The notes beneath the pieces were generated by a model that saw nothing but the letters and a program-made list of their open reading frames with translations, made no database searches and had not been told where the DNA came from. The position numbers and the translations under genes were made by a program. Shown one piece after another: positions 1 through 9,818 of a stretch of 64,000 nucleotides of DNA (its first letter is position 1; every line of letters begins with the position of its first letter). This DNA comes from an uncultured Lachnospiraceae bacterium (GTDB taxonomy: Bacteria; Bacillota; Clostridia; Lachnospirales; Lachnospiraceae), in NCBI GenBank assembly GCA_934320895.1, contig CAKRFY010000001.1, forward strand, positions 1-64,000, read 5' to 3'.

Positions 1-235
1 CATAAAAACACCACCTATATTTGATATATCTATTATACCAAATATAGGCGGTGTTATCCACTTTTTCAGTGCCCTCGGACAAGCCCGTGGGGTTCTTACT
101 ACCAAGTTTAGCTTGCAATCGTACACCATTCTCAGGCTTTGGAAATACAGGTATAAGTCTATTTGAGTAAGCACTTTCATTACCAGGCAGTCCTACGACC
201 ACATTAGCGGTAAATTTCTATCATCTTAATCTATT
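1..235 (-). ncRNA. Candidate structured non-coding RNA (unidentified)
   Basis: This stretch has no plausible gene on either strand but is rich in pairing when read on the minus strand. GTCGTA (194-199) can pair with TACGAT (118-123), CAAG/CTTG closes a short hairpin near 100-115, GTAA/TTAC another near 165-182, and a GC-rich CCC...GGG stem lies near 72-92. It ends in a strong rho-independent terminator at the window edge. It sits downstream of degV, so it could be a long 3' UTR. An orphan structured RNA of the size of the clostridial raiA class is one possibility, but I cannot confirm any family from memory. The 5' end is uncertain. Confidence 0.4.
3..56 (-). terminator. Rho-independent terminator
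   Basis: On the minus strand, AACACCGCCTATATTTG pairs with CAAATATAGGTGGTGTT around an AT-rich loop, and a short T run follows at the window edge. It ends whatever transcript comes from degV or from the structured region next to it. Confidence 0.75.
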
Positions 236-339
236 CAGATTGTGATAAGGAAGTATAGTCAATCTCCCGAATACTGTAAATTTACGGCATATATTGGTTA
301 ACACACCATATTCTTTAAACGCAATATATTACAATAGTC

Positions 340-1239
340 CTACTTCAAAATCTTTCTTATAAGCCCTGCACCAATAGCATAAGGTCCTGTATGAACACAT
401 ATCGTCGCACCTATATGGGCAATGCTTGTTTCCTCCTTTAAGCCAATGGCACGCATAACCTCATCAAACTCTTTTTTATATTCAAGTCCCTCTTCCCTGT
501 CATATCCATATCCGACCGCAAAAACATAATCATTTGGATCCTCACCATTTTCCGCAAAATAATTCTTAAATAATTCATATGTTTTTGCTATAGATTTTTT
601 GCGGCTTCTTGCTATACCTGATGCATCTATCGAACCATCCTTAAGTGTGATTATAGGTTTTAAATTAAGTGCGCTTGACGCTACACTCGCTACTTTCCCT
701 ATTCTTCCACCATGTTTGAGATAATCAGTATTACCTACAGTAAAAAATATTCTTCCCGTTGCAAGATATTCTACTGATGTAAGCTTTTCTACAGCCTCCT
801 CATATGTTGCTCCTGACTGTTTTAACTTTGCCGCCTCGATCACGAAAAGTCCCTGAAGCACAGTTGCCCCAAGTGAATTTATAACTGTTATCTCTGCGTC
901 AGGATATTCTTCACATACAATCTCCTTTGCATTGCATGCAGAATTATACGAACCGCTTAAAGATGTAGTGATACATATGCAGATAACTGCTCTGCCTTCT
1001 TTTGCATGCGCTGTAAATACATCAACATAATTCTGTACTGACGGAAGTGAAGTCTTTGGATACTGCTTTGGAAAATCCACCATTCTCTTATAAACATCAT
1101 CTATTGCTATCTCTTCTACTTCCTTCTGATAATTTTCCTCGTCAAATGATATATAAAATGGCACTACCTCTATATCATATTTTTCTCTTAAACTCTGCTC
1201 CAGGTCACAAGAGCTGTCACTGATTATCTGATAATCCAT
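340..1239 (-). CDS. DegV family fatty-acid-binding protein
   Basis: A 299-residue protein of normal DegV length. DegV proteins bind a fatty acid between two domains, and some act as FakB subunits that present it to the kinase FakA. Visible family features are the N-terminal SDSSCDL motif, TTSLSGSYNSA near residue 90 (ligand carboxylate binding) and the C-terminal IGATICVHTGPYAIGAG block. The start has GGAGGATTTGCC directly upstream. It is probably monocistronic behind its own promoter (1329-1356). No FakA kinase gene is nearby, so its partner must be elsewhere. Family assignment is firm; the bound ligand is unknown. Confidence 0.9.
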   Translation of the reverse strand: MDYQIISDSSCDLEQSLREKYDIEVVPFYISFDEENYQKEVEEIAIDDVYKRMVDFPKQYPKTSLPSVQNYVDVFTAHAKEGRAVICICITTSLSGSYNSACNAKEIVCEEYPDAEITVINSLGATVLQGLFVIEAAKLKQSGATYEEAVEKLTSVEYLATGRIFFTVGNTDYLKHGGRIGKVASVASSALNLKPIITLKDGSIDASGIARSRKKSIAKTYELFKNYFAENGEDPNDYVFAVGYGYDREEGLEYKKEFDEVMRAIGLKEETSIAHIGATICVHTGPYAIGAGLIRKILK

Positions 1240-1328
1240 GGCAAATCCTCCATATTCCGATTTGTTAAACTTTTCTAATTTCAGCCAGCTTTGTGCTGAT
1301 TTCCATTACATGTAGTTTTCATTACTAC

Positions 1329-1356
1329 ATTGTACCATATACATGACGATTGTCAA
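1329..1356 (-). promoter_or_regulatory. Sigma-A-type promoter of degV
   Basis: TTGACA (1351-1356) and TACAAT (1329-1334) on the minus strand are separated by 16 bases, about 90 bases upstream of the degV start. Confidence 0.65.
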
Positions 1357-1382
1357 CTGATTACCAGCCTTTTTAATACATT

Positions 1383-4300
1383 TTATCCATCAAATCTGCT
1401 ACCACATTTAGGGCATACATCTCCATCCGTAAATATATGTCCACAACGATAACAGCACTTTATCTTATGATCCTGTTTTGACATATACTCAACACTTCTT
1501 GATTCGGGTTTCATCTTAAGATAGTCAATAAACGGTTCAAGTGCATCTGTCATATTTTTCTCATCGATTTTGTTAAGTGTACATGGTATCTTAACGCTGC
1601 CTTTTGAGGAATGTTCCACTATAAGACCTTTCCTTTCTGACGATATACCATTTACATTTTTTACATCTATTGAACCTGATTTTATAATTCCCTTATAAAA
1701 TATGTGGTCTGGTGTTATTATAAAGCCTTCCTTCCCACTGCCAAACATAGATGAATCACATATTAATATCGGGTACTCATATTTTCCTGCTGCATATGCA
1801 TATGTACTTACAGCAACTTTAATAAGTGAAGTTTCTTTGTCAGTATTACCGCCATCCATCATCTTTCTTATATCATAAAAATGGATTCTTGACATATCTG
1901 ATATCTTTCCTTCAAGATCACGCTCAAGCTTTCTTACAAGAAGCTCACATTCTTCTGTCTTTAATGTTGTAAGTTTTTTATCAATAAGCTGCAGCATATT
2001 AGATTTAAGCTCTGGCAGAAAAACTCCTTCCTCAATTTCCTTAAGAGCCTTAATTCCCTCGTCAAATGTTATCTCATCTGGATTTGGACATATTCCTCTT
2101 AACTTAGCCTCATCCATGGCATAAACACGCTTTCTTAAACCCTCAACAAATCTGTCGGAATTACGCTTTTCATACTCGCCACCCTTTATTTTTTCTATCA
2201 TTTCAAGCAGTTCGTTTCTATCTTCTCTATCAACATTGCTAACAAGTTTGTTTAATTCATCAAACTCAACTTTATCTCGTTTTGCATCAACAATTTTAAT
2301 ATATGGTTTAACATCTATCTGTGTATAAGTCATAAGTTTTTCTTTTGTTCTTTTATATCTTTCAAAATTGATGTTTCCCGGAAGATGTGAAAGCAGATAC
2401 TCTATTTCTCTTTTTGCCGCTTCCTTGCAAAGTTTTGTAAGAACATCAATATAATGATTTTTCTCCTGTTCATCACCATTTGACGCCTTCACTTTTTTTA
2501 TATTTTCAACTATATCAGAATATTTTGCAGTCCTGCTCTTTTCTGTTATACTGTCAAAAAATGAAGCTTGTGAGCCCACAGATGCATCATTATCCTTTTG
2601 TGATTTCTTATTATCTATCACATCATTTTCAACACTCTTTTCTACGATGTTTTCTCTTTTATTTTCTGTGTTCTCATCCTCATTTTCAGGCTTCTTATCT
2701 GTTATATTTATATCTGATGTTTTGATCTTGTCATCTGATGCAAATTCTTCTTCCATGTAATCTTTTTGCACGATATTCTCTGAGATGTCCTCATTTGCAT
2801 GTTCCTCATATTCTGTACTTTGAGTCTTATCCTTAGCCACGACATTTTTATCTGATGATGTATCATTTTTATTATCATATTTAATAATATCCGATTTTTT
2901 GTCTTTCAAAGCACCATCTTTGCCACCACTTTTTGTTGATTTATTTAAAAACAGACCTTTTTTGTTACTCTGTCCTTTATCTGACTTTCTATTTTTTTCT
3001 GATCTATCCCTGTTTTTTCCAAAAATTGATAGCCTTTTTCCAACTTTGCCATCATCATTTTCTTTATTTTCAGAATGTTCTTTTTGTTCAGGCGTCATAT
3101 CATTATCTGATCGTACATCACTTAATCCCGATATATCTTCATTATCTCTTAACGCACTATTCTCTATATATATATTACTTTCATTCGTTCCTTCATCATC
3201 ATTTGTTTCAATATGATCCTTCTGTTTATCATCCTCCTCTCTCTCGTCACTTCTTCTGCCAAACTCCCCAAACTTTTTATTTCTCATCTTTTCACGATAT
3301 TCAAGTTCCTGTTCTATTATCGCAAGAAATCTCTCTTTTTCATAATCGGAAAAGAAACCATCATCCATCTGTGCAAGTATCTGCTCAAGTTCTTCGTCTG
3401 TAAGAAGCTCCATTTTTCTGCATCTTTCACTAAGTCTTTTTCCAACCGATGATACATTTTTCTCATAATCAGCTTCATACATATTAAAATTGCAATTTCC
3501 TGTTTTTACACCTTTCTTTCCCAGAAGCTGCACATAATCCCTCGCCGCATATTCATCATTATCAAAATCAAGGACATAAGCATCACCTTCTCTTAAAAGT
3601 TTGCCGGGCTTTGCTGTATAAAATTTTTTGCAATTATCACATGTATATGCTCTTGTTATATAAACACGCCCTTCATCGGTATCTATAACATTTTCTTTCC
3701 CCTGCGGATAAACAACCATATGAAGATGTTCTCCACAGTCAGGGCACTCATATGGCACCATGTAAAAATTATTCCCTATCCTGTGTGAGTTTTCATATTT
3801 TTTTTCAACTTTCTCACGTTTAAATTCAAAACGACCAACACTCCACTTCATATTGTGCCAAAGACCTGCGCCAGACTTTTTCTCTTCGCTATCTCTAATT
3901 TTATCATCGGCATATTTAATATTTGATCCTGTTGAACCTTCAACAGCTTTATTTTTTGCACTATTATTACCGTTTGTCTCATTTTTTTCTATTTTTCTGC
4001 TTTTTTCAGGCTCATTTGATTGGTTTTTCCTATCACTTTTTTCAACTTGATTCTCTTTATTTTTGCTTTCCTCAGATAATTTTTGACTCTTTTGTTCTGC
4101 CTTTTCAAGAATATCTGAATTTTTATTATTTTCTTTTAAATTTTGTTCTCCAAGCTGTATCTCCCGCTGCTTTTCAATATATCCTACACATTTTTCAATA
4201 GCATCCTCAAAAGTAATCTGAATACCATTTATAAAGAATTTGAAACTTGTCTTAGTAAAATATGTTTCAACATCTATTTCCTTAAAAATCTGCGAAAAAA

Positions 4301-4631
4301 GTGCAGCAAGTACCATGTAATCCTGCTCAACATTTAGCCCTTTTATCGCCCCCCACTTTCCAAATGGATAAAGAAGCATATTTATAATATTAGTAATAAG
4401 CTTATTATTCCCCATCTCGAAAGCATTAGCTGAATCAAATGTCAGTTCTTCAATATCAGAATAAACTCGTCTTGTAGCAAGTTCAAAGTACATAGAGCGC
4501 ACTCTTCCCACAAGTATCATTGTGTTTTTTCTTATAATAATATCACCATACCACTCTACACGTTCTTTCATCGACATTATTATTCTCTGATAAACTTTGA
4601 TAATCTCATTATTCGCTTTTATATAAATCAT
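1383..4631 (-). CDS. Large zinc-ribbon / PH-like hypothetical protein
   Basis: A 1082-residue protein I cannot assign a function. It has an N-terminal globular region (about 1-155) and a Lys/Glu/Asn-rich linker. A treble-clef or ribbon-like segment follows near 290-335 with CPDC and CDNC pairs. Next come a long polar, probably disordered stretch (about 450-700) and a helical region. The C-terminal beta-rich segment, with ITPDHIFYKG and a following ISSERKGLIVEHS strand, resembles bacterial PH-like domains. A final zinc ribbon carries CYRCGHIF and CPKCGSRF. No signal peptide or membrane segment is seen. The start has GGGAGATAGT upstream, and the HAD gene ends 14 bases away. The architecture suggests a cytoplasmic scaffold or stress-type protein; this is inference only. 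Confidence 0.7.
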   Translation of the reverse strand: MIYIKANNEIIKVYQRIIMSMKERVEWYGDIIIRKNTMILVGRVRSMYFELATRRVYSDIEELTFDSANAFEMGNNKLITNIINMLLYPFGKWGAIKGLNVEQDYMVLAALFSQIFKEIDVETYFTKTSFKFFINGIQITFEDAIEKCVGYIEKQREIQLGEQNLKENNKNSDILEKAEQKSQKLSEESKNKENQVEKSDRKNQSNEPEKSRKIEKNETNGNNSAKNKAVEGSTGSNIKYADDKIRDSEEKKSGAGLWHNMKWSVGRFEFKREKVEKKYENSHRIGNNFYMVPYECPDCGEHLHMVVYPQGKENVIDTDEGRVYITRAYTCDNCKKFYTAKPGKLLREGDAYVLDFDNDEYAARDYVQLLGKKGVKTGNCNFNMYEADYEKNVSSVGKRLSERCRKMELLTDEELEQILAQMDDGFFSDYEKERFLAIIEQELEYREKMRNKKFGEFGRRSDEREEDDKQKDHIETNDDEGTNESNIYIENSALRDNEDISGLSDVRSDNDMTPEQKEHSENKENDDGKVGKRLSIFGKNRDRSEKNRKSDKGQSNKKGLFLNKSTKSGGKDGALKDKKSDIIKYDNKNDTSSDKNVVAKDKTQSTEYEEHANEDISENIVQKDYMEEEFASDDKIKTSDINITDKKPENEDENTENKRENIVEKSVENDVIDNKKSQKDNDASVGSQASFFDSITEKSRTAKYSDIVENIKKVKASNGDEQEKNHYIDVLTKLCKEAAKREIEYLLSHLPGNINFERYKRTKEKLMTYTQIDVKPYIKIVDAKRDKVEFDELNKLVSNVDREDRNELLEMIEKIKGGEYEKRNSDRFVEGLRKRVYAMDEAKLRGICPNPDEITFDEGIKALKEIEEGVFLPELKSNMLQLIDKKLTTLKTEECELLVRKLERDLEGKISDMSRIHFYDIRKMMDGGNTDKETSLIKVAVSTYAYAAGKYEYPILICDSSMFGSGKEGFIITPDHIFYKGIIKSGSIDVKNVNGISSERKGLIVEHSSKGSVKIPCTLNKIDEKNMTDALEPFIDYLKMKPESRSVEYMSKQDHKIKCCYRCGHIFTDGDVCPKCGSRFDG

Positions 4632-4645
4632 ACTATCTCCCTTTT

Positions 4646-5458
4646 CTACTTTACACCAAACACCTTTTCAAGTTCTTTTGCAAGTCCGTCATCATCATTG
4701 CTAAATTCAGTAATTATATCGGCAACGGCTTTTACATCGTTAGTTCCATTGCACATACATACTCCAACACCACATTCATCAACCATCTCAAGGTCATTTG
4801 TCGTATCCCCAAATGCAATAACATTAGAAATATCATATCCATACTTTTCACAATAATATTTTATCCCATAAACCTTTGACAATTTTGGATGAACAAACTC
4901 AAACATATCTGCCTGAGACTTAAAAGCACGATATTTTTCTGACTTATGTTCTTCATAAAACGCCTCAACAGCCTCCATCTTCTCCGGAGGTGTACTTAAT
5001 ACAAGTTTACTCTGAGGGCTCACAACTTCCTTTCTCATATCGCACAGATGAATACCCAGATGATTATTTCTTGCGGCTCTCTCTATAGTCAGATCATTTC
5101 TTACCGCATAACAATCCTCTCCCTGATAAACATAAGGATTTAAGTTAAATTGTTTATACTGCTCAATTATTTCAAAAATCGTCTGCACATCAAGTTTAAA
5201 AAATCCCTTTTCCTCTCTGTCTGAGACATCATAAAGTTCAGCACCATTGGATGCAACCATAAATTGTATGATATCTGAAATTCCCAAAGCCTCCACAGTC
5301 CTTTTAACACCAAGTATAGGACGACCGGATGCAATACCGATCTTTAGTCCCCTTTTTTTGTGCTTACGCAGAATATTTTTTGTATATTCACTAACTTTCT
5401 TATTGTCATTTAAAAGTGTACCATCCATATCCATAACAATTACATGCAAATCAGACAT
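4646..5458 (-). CDS. Cof-type HAD-IIB family phosphatase
   Basis: A 270-residue HAD hydrolase of the Cof/YkrA type, usual length. Motif I is DMDGTLLNDN near residue 10 (nucleophile Asp and acid/base Asp), motif II is the Ser in GIASGRP near 45, and the Lys and GDTTNDLEM block near 215 give motifs III-IV. The large cap insertion between motifs II and III is class IIB. Members dephosphorylate sugar phosphates, nucleotides or pyridoxal phosphate, and the substrate cannot be read from sequence. GGAG lies upstream of the ATG. It is followed by the large zinc-ribbon gene after 14 bases, so the two are likely co-transcribed. Confidence 0.88.
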   Translation of the reverse strand: MSDLHVIVMDMDGTLLNDNKKVSEYTKNILRKHKKRGLKIGIASGRPILGVKRTVEALGISDIIQFMVASNGAELYDVSDREEKGFFKLDVQTIFEIIEQYKQFNLNPYVYQGEDCYAVRNDLTIERAARNNHLGIHLCDMRKEVVSPQSKLVLSTPPEKMEAVEAFYEEHKSEKYRAFKSQADMFEFVHPKLSKVYGIKYYCEKYGYDISNVIAFGDTTNDLEMVDECGVGVCMCNGTNDVKAVADIITEFSNDDDGLAKELEKVFGVK

Positions 5459-5523
5459 TTTTTCAACTCCATTCTATATTTTATCCATAAACATATATTA
5501 TTTTTTATCAAAACTACTTTTGT

Positions 5524-5569
5524 TTAATACTATCAGGAAAACAGCAGAGCGGATTACGAATATCCGCTT
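5524..5569 (-). repeat. Dispersed stem-loop repeat, copy A
   Basis: Read on the minus strand: AAGCGGATATTCGTAATCCGCT, with AGCGGAT/ATCCGCT arms, then CTGCTGTTTTCCTGATAGTATTAA. It is the most divergent of the four stem-sharing copies (others at 10476, 23615 and 53482). It lies between the trpA terminator and the HAD gene. Confidence 0.75.
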
Positions 5570-5591
5570 GACTATGCATATGATAACATAC

Positions 5592-5636
5592 AACAAAAAA
5601 AACTAACAGACTGTTATAGCAACAGCCTGTCAGTTT
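5592..5636 (-). terminator. trp operon terminator
   Basis: A 16-base-pair stem (AAACTaACAGaCTGTT, 5600-5615, against 5621-5636) has a five-base loop and a run of nine A on the plus strand (T on the minus strand). It lies 58 bases after the trpA stop. T-rich flanks on both sides make it potentially bidirectional. Confidence 0.85.
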
Positions 5637-5693
5637 TTTAATCTCCCTAATTCATCTATTTCTGAAATAATCATATAGTGATCATACTACTTT

Positions 5694-6464
5694 TTACGCA
5701 AGTCCACCCGTCATTTCCTTTACATAATCATAAATATACTTTCCTGCGTCTTCACCATATTTTGCCACTATCTTTATGATAGCACTTCCAACTATCGCTC
5801 CGTCTGCAATCTTTGTATATTTATTTACCTGTTCAGGTGTATTTATTCCAAATCCAACTGCTGCTGGTGCGTCAGTTACATCTTTTATTGACTTTACGAT
5901 AGTTTCAATATCTGTCTTTATCTCACTTCTAACACCTGTTACACCCATTGAAGATACAACATAGATAAAACCTTTTGCTTCCTTTGCTATCATCTGGATA
6001 CGTTTTTCTGATGTAGGTGCTATCATCGAGATAAGATACATTCCGTATTTTTCTGCTATTGGGGCAAGTTCATCTTTCTCCTCATATGGAATATCAGGTA
6101 TTATAAGTCCGTCTATTCCTACTTCCTGGCATTTTGCGCAAAATCTATCATAACCATACTTGTAAAGTGAATTTGCATATCCCATAAATACAAGCGGTAT
6201 ATCTGTTTTTTGGCGGAGAGATCTTACCATGTCAAAAATCTTATCTGTCGTGCATCCACCTGAGAGTGACCTGATATTTGCATCCTGTATAACTGGTCCT
6301 TCTGCTATCGGATCAGAAAATGGAATTCCGATTTCAACAAGTGCAGCTCCTGCCTTTTCCATCTCAAGGATAAACTCCTCTGTCTTTTCAAGGTTTGGAT
6401 CTCCTGCTGTTATAAACGGTATAAATGCTTTTTTGTTTTCAAATGCCTTACTTATTCTATTCAT
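5694..6464 (-). CDS. trpA: Tryptophan synthase alpha chain
   Basis: TrpA cleaves indole-3-glycerol phosphate to indole, which is channelled to TrpB. The 256-residue protein shows the family signatures FITAGDP near residue 15 (Thr/Asp region), [19 protein letters not shown] near 45 with the catalytic Glu, [12 protein letters not shown] near 120 with the catalytic Asp, and [10 protein letters not shown] and DGAIVGSAI near the end. An in-frame start exists 51 bases upstream, but the family begins at MNRISKAF. That ATG overlaps the trpB stop by 8 bases, which implies translational coupling. It is the last gene of the operon. Confidence 0.96.
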   Translation of the reverse strand: MNRISKAFENKKAFIPFITAGDPNLEKTEEFILEMEKAGAALVEIGIPFSDPIAEGPVIQDANIRSLSGGCTTDKIFDMVRSLRQKTDIPLVFMGYANSLYKYGYDRFCAKCQEVGIDGLIIPDIPYEEKDELAPIAEKYGMYLISMIAPTSEKRIQMIAKEAKGFIYVVSSMGVTGVRSEIKTDIETIVKSIKDVTDAPAAVGFGINTPEQVNKYTKIADGAIVGSAIIKIVAKYGEDAGKYIYDYVKEMTGGLA

Positions 6465-7641
6465 GTAAATCAATCCCCCTGTATCTTGCAATTGCTGCCA
6501 CATCTTTATCTCCACGTCCTGAAAGACAACATATGATTATCTGATCCTTATCCATCTTCGGTGCTATCTTCATAACATGTGCTACTGCATGTGAACTTTC
6601 GATAGCGGCAATTATTCCTTCCTCTTTTGCAATATATTCAAATGCATTTACCGCTTCCTCATCAGTTACCGGTACATACTCTGCTCTTCCTATATCTTTA
6701 AGATATGCATGTTCAGGGCCTACTCCCGGATAATCAAGTCCGGCTGAGATTGAATATACTGGTGCGATCTGACCATACTCATCCTGACAGAAATAAGATT
6801 TCATTCCATGGAAGATTCCTTCCGTACCTGTTGCCATTGTTGCAGCAGTTTTGTCTGTATCAACACCAAGTCCGGCTGCCTCGCATCCGATAAGCTTTAC
6901 ATCCTTATCATTGATAAACTCATAAAACATTCCCATTGAATTGCTTCCACCACCTACACAGGCCATTACAACATCAGGAAGTCTGCCCTCTTTCTCAAGT
7001 ATCTGTGCCCTCGCTTCACGGCTTATAACACTCTGGAAATCTCTTACTATAGTCGGAAATGGATGTGGTCCCATAACCGAACCAAGTACATAAAGCGTAT
7101 CATCAACTCTGCTGGTCCATTCTCTCATACACTCATTTACCGCATCTTTAAGTGTCATTGTACCTGTTTCAACTGGGTGAACTTTTGCACCGAGAAGCTC
7201 CATACGATATACATTAAGAGCCTGACGGATAGTATCTTCCTTACCCATGTATATCTCACACTCAAGGTCAAGAAGTGCGGCTGCCGTAGCCGTTGCAACA
7301 CCATGCTGACCTGCACCTGTCTCCGCAATGATTCTTGTTTTTCCCATCTTCTTTGCAAGAAGTGCCTGACCAAGTACATTGTTTATCTTATGTGAACCTG
7401 TATGATTTAAGTCTTCTCTCTTAAAGTAAATCTTTGCTCCACCTAAATCCCTTGTCATCTTCTCAGCATAATAAAGAAGTGATGGTCTGCCTGCATATTC
7501 TTTAAGAAGTGTGTCAAGTTCCTTATTAAACTGCTCATCCTTCTTATAAAATTCATATGCCTCTTCAAGTTTCTGTATCTCATTCATAAGTGTTTCAGGT
7601 ATATACTGCCCACCATGAACACCAAATCTTCCCTTACTCAT
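6457..7641 (-). CDS. trpB: Tryptophan synthase beta chain
   Basis: A PLP enzyme that joins indole and serine to make tryptophan. The 394-residue form matches the usual TrpB1 length. Visible are [13 protein letters not shown] at the start, [11 protein letters not shown] with the PLP lysine near residue 84, [10 protein letters not shown], and the phosphate-binding GGGSNSMG motif near 230. The frame stays open for 46 more codons upstream, but that stretch is hairpin DNA. The chosen ATG has GAGG seven bases before it and gives the family N terminus. It belongs to the conventional TrpB1 type that pairs with TrpA. Confidence 0.96.
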   Translation of the reverse strand: MSKGRFGVHGGQYIPETLMNEIQKLEEAYEFYKKDEQFNKELDTLLKEYAGRPSLLYYAEKMTRDLGGAKIYFKREDLNHTGSHKINNVLGQALLAKKMGKTRIIAETGAGQHGVATATAAALLDLECEIYMGKEDTIRQALNVYRMELLGAKVHPVETGTMTLKDAVNECMREWTSRVDDTLYVLGSVMGPHPFPTIVRDFQSVISREARAQILEKEGRLPDVVMACVGGGSNSMGMFYEFINDKDVKLIGCEAAGLGVDTDKTAATMATGTEGIFHGMKSYFCQDEYGQIAPVYSISAGLDYPGVGPEHAYLKDIGRAEYVPVTDEEAVNAFEYIAKEEGIIAAIESSHAVAHVMKIAPKMDKDQIIICCLSGRGDKDVAAIARYRGIDLHE

Positions 7642-7799
7642 TCTAATCCTCATTTCTGCACACATTTTTTGTGCATAGTGTGAAATATAATATATTTCAC
7701 ACATAAGATCTGTGTCAAGTGTGCGCAGACACAAATCTTTGGTGTGAAAAATTTTATTTTTCACACCATTATCCTCCATAATGTAACTTATTCAATATA
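7642..7799 (-). promoter_or_regulatory. Three-hairpin trpC-trpB intergenic region
   Basis: Three inverted repeats follow one another. 7741-7767 has arms GGTGTGAAAAAT/ATTTTTCACACC, 7705-7739 has arms AAGATcTGTGTC/GACACAaATCTT, and 7678-7702 has arms GTGTGAAATATA/TATATTTCACAC around one base. The first and third share GTGTGAAA arms and could pair alternatively. A GTGCAGAAATGAGGATTA element carrying the trpB ribosome binding site follows. This is where trpF would be expected; no trpF or remnant is visible. Confidence 0.6.
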
Positions 7800-8600
7800 T
7801 CAATTATTCATTACACTGGCTCTTATAAGTGACTTAAGTGTCTCAACGCGGCTTTCTCCAGCACGCATCATCGTTTCACCAATAAGCACACCATCAACTT
7901 TTCCTTCTGCTAACTCTTTTATCTCTTTCTCACCCTTTATGCCACTTTCAGAAACAAAAGTAATATCTTCTGGCACAAGATTTCTAAGTCTTAAACTGTT
8001 ATTTATATCAACTGTAAAATTCCTTAAATCTCTGTTATTCACACCTATAAGTCTTGCACCTGCCCCGATGGCTCTTTTTACTTCTTCTTCATCATGCACT
8101 TCGACAAGAGCACTAAGTCCAAGTTTATCTGCTATCTGTATATATTTTTTAAGGCTGTCATCATCGAGTATAGCACATATAAGAAGCACCGCATCAGCCC
8201 CTATAACTTTTGCTTCATATATCATATACCCATCAACAGTAAAATCCTTCCTTATTATAGGAATATTTACTGCCGCCCTTATCTCTTTTAAATATTCATT
8301 GCTACCCATAAACCAATATGGTTCTGTAAGCACTGATATAGCACTCGCACCGCCTTTTTCATATTCCTCTGCTATCTCGACATAAGGAAAGTCCTTTGCT
8401 ATAAGTCCTTTAGACGGTGAAGCTTTTTTTGCTTCACATATAAATGATAGACTTCCATCTTTAATAGCCTTTTCAAATGGGAAACCTGTATCAGCATCAA
8501 GACTTTCGGCTTTTTGTTTCATTTCTTCAAGAGAAACTTTATTTTTCGCCTCAGCCACACGCTCCCTTGTCTTTGCCGCAATTTCTTCTAATATGTTCAA
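7800..8600 (-). CDS. trpC: Indole-3-glycerol-phosphate synthase
   Basis: Catalyses ring closure of CdRP to indole-3-glycerol phosphate. At 266 residues it is a stand-alone TrpC, not a TrpC-TrpF fusion. Family motifs are ICEAKKASPSKG near residue 55 (catalytic Lys), SVLTEPYWFMG, IIRKDFTVD near 115, ALVEVHDEEE, GVNNRDL and FVSESGIKG. The start codon is TTG with GGAG seven bases before it. It is separated from trpD by a 129-base spacer holding a repeat copy and from trpB by three hairpins. Confidence 0.95.
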   Translation of the reverse strand: MNILEEIAAKTRERVAEAKNKVSLEEMKQKAESLDADTGFPFEKAIKDGSLSFICEAKKASPSKGLIAKDFPYVEIAEEYEKGGASAISVLTEPYWFMGSNEYLKEIRAAVNIPIIRKDFTVDGYMIYEAKVIGADAVLLICAILDDDSLKKYIQIADKLGLSALVEVHDEEEVKRAIGAGARLIGVNNRDLRNFTVDINNSLRLRNLVPEDITFVSESGIKGEKEIKELAEGKVDGVLIGETMMRAGESRVETLKSLIRASVMNN

Positions 8601-8663
8601 TATATTTCTCCATTTCTATTATTAGGTAACTATCTTGCTGACTTTCAGTCAAAATGCAAGTCT

Positions 8664-8720
8664 CCCCCCACTTTATTGCTCCACGCAATAGAAGTGTGGG
8701 ACTTTCTTGATAGTGTTAAA
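8664..8720 (+). repeat. Dispersed repeat, copy B with a variant stem-loop
   Basis: The conserved tail ACTTTCTTGATAGTGTTAA (8701-8719) is shared with copies C, D and E. The usual AGCGGAT stem is replaced by an unrelated hairpin whose arms CCCACtttATTGC and GCAATagaaGTGTGGG flank TCCAC. It ends 10 bases from the trpD stop codon. Confidence 0.6.
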
Positions 8721-8729
8721 CTCTGTCAA

Positions 8730-9737
8730 TTACTTGTTGCTGTCGGATATAAACTGCTCAAGTTTAGCCTTAGCTTTTCCACTCTTTATCATTTCCCTTG
8801 CTTTCTCAATTCCCTGCTCAATAGTGATTCCGTCTGTTGCAATGTAGATAGCTGCTCCGGCATTAAGTAAAACTGCATCCATCTTTGGTCCCTCAACTCC
8901 GTCAAGAATTTCTCTTGCTATCTGTGCGTTTGTGGCAGGTTCTCCACCGACAAGGTCATCTTTTTTGCAGCGTGTAAATCCAAACTGTTCTGGTGTTATC
9001 TCATAACTTTTAAACTCACCATCCCTATATTCACAAACCTTTGTAGGTGCAGAAAGTGAAATCTCATCAAGACAATCCATTCCATAAACAACCATAAGTT
9101 TTTTAAGTCCAAGATTTTTAAGTACATGTGCAAGAGGCTCTACAAGCTTTTCATCATATACGCCCATAAGCTGCATATTCGCTCTCGCAGGATTTGAAAG
9201 AGGGCCAAGTACATTAAACATTGTACGAATACCCATTTCTTTTCTAACTGCGCCAACAAAACGCATTGCAGGATGATATTTCTGTGCAAAAAGAAAACAT
9301 ATCCCATCTTCTTTTAAAAGCTTTTCACTCTGTTCTGGCTCAATATCAATCTTAACTCCAAGTGCCTCAAGACAATCGGCAGTTCCACATTTACTTGATG
9401 CTGCCCTGTTTCCATGCTTTGCGACATGAACTCCTGCGGCAGCAGCCACGATTGCTGAAAGTGTAGATATATTAAATGAATTTGCTTTATCTCCACCTGT
9501 TCCAACTATTTCAAGAGCATCCCCTTCATTATTAAAAGGTGTGCATTTTGATGACATTACTTTTGCTGCTGCCGTTATCTCATCAATCGTCTCACCTTTT
9601 ATACTAAGAGCAGTAAGAAATGATGCTTTCTGTGCATCTGTTGCCTCACCTGTCATAATCTCTTCCATTACCTGTGTCATGACATCATCAGTAAGATTTT
9701 CACCATTTACAAGTGTGTTTATTGCCTCTTTTGTCAT
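8730..9737 (-). CDS. trpD: Anthranilate phosphoribosyltransferase
   Basis: Transfers phosphoribose from PRPP to anthranilate. The 335-residue protein has the [14 protein letters not shown] motif near residue 78 (PRPP/phosphate binding), [21 protein letters not shown] near 105, and the [10 protein letters not shown] and [11 protein letters not shown] blocks, all diagnostic of TrpD. An open extension of 13 codons exists upstream, but the ATG at 9737 has GGAGATTATT before it and fits the family N terminus. It follows trpG after 81 bases. Confidence 0.95.
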   Translation of the reverse strand: MTKEAINTLVNGENLTDDVMTQVMEEIMTGEATDAQKASFLTALSIKGETIDEITAAAKVMSSKCTPFNNEGDALEIVGTGGDKANSFNISTLSAIVAAAAGVHVAKHGNRAASSKCGTADCLEALGVKIDIEPEQSEKLLKEDGICFLFAQKYHPAMRFVGAVRKEMGIRTMFNVLGPLSNPARANMQLMGVYDEKLVEPLAHVLKNLGLKKLMVVYGMDCLDEISLSAPTKVCEYRDGEFKSYEITPEQFGFTRCKKDDLVGGEPATNAQIAREILDGVEGPKMDAVLLNAGAAIYIATDGITIEQGIEKAREMIKSGKAKAKLEQFISDSNK

Positions 9738-9818
9738 AATAATCTCCATTTCCCTGCGCAATCCGCAGCTATACAAATTAGCATCATCGTGTCTATATAT
9801 AAATATAAGAAAATTTTT

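Noticed and set aside
2480..4337. Several plus-strand open frames opposite the 1082-residue gene
   Set aside because: They are antisense shadows of Lys/Glu/Asn-rich linkers; their translations are Phe/Leu/Ser-rich with no ribosome binding sites.
7642..7779. Longer trpB start at 7779 giving 46 extra residues
   Set aside because: The extension translates hairpin DNA; the internal ATG has GAGG and gives the family N terminus.
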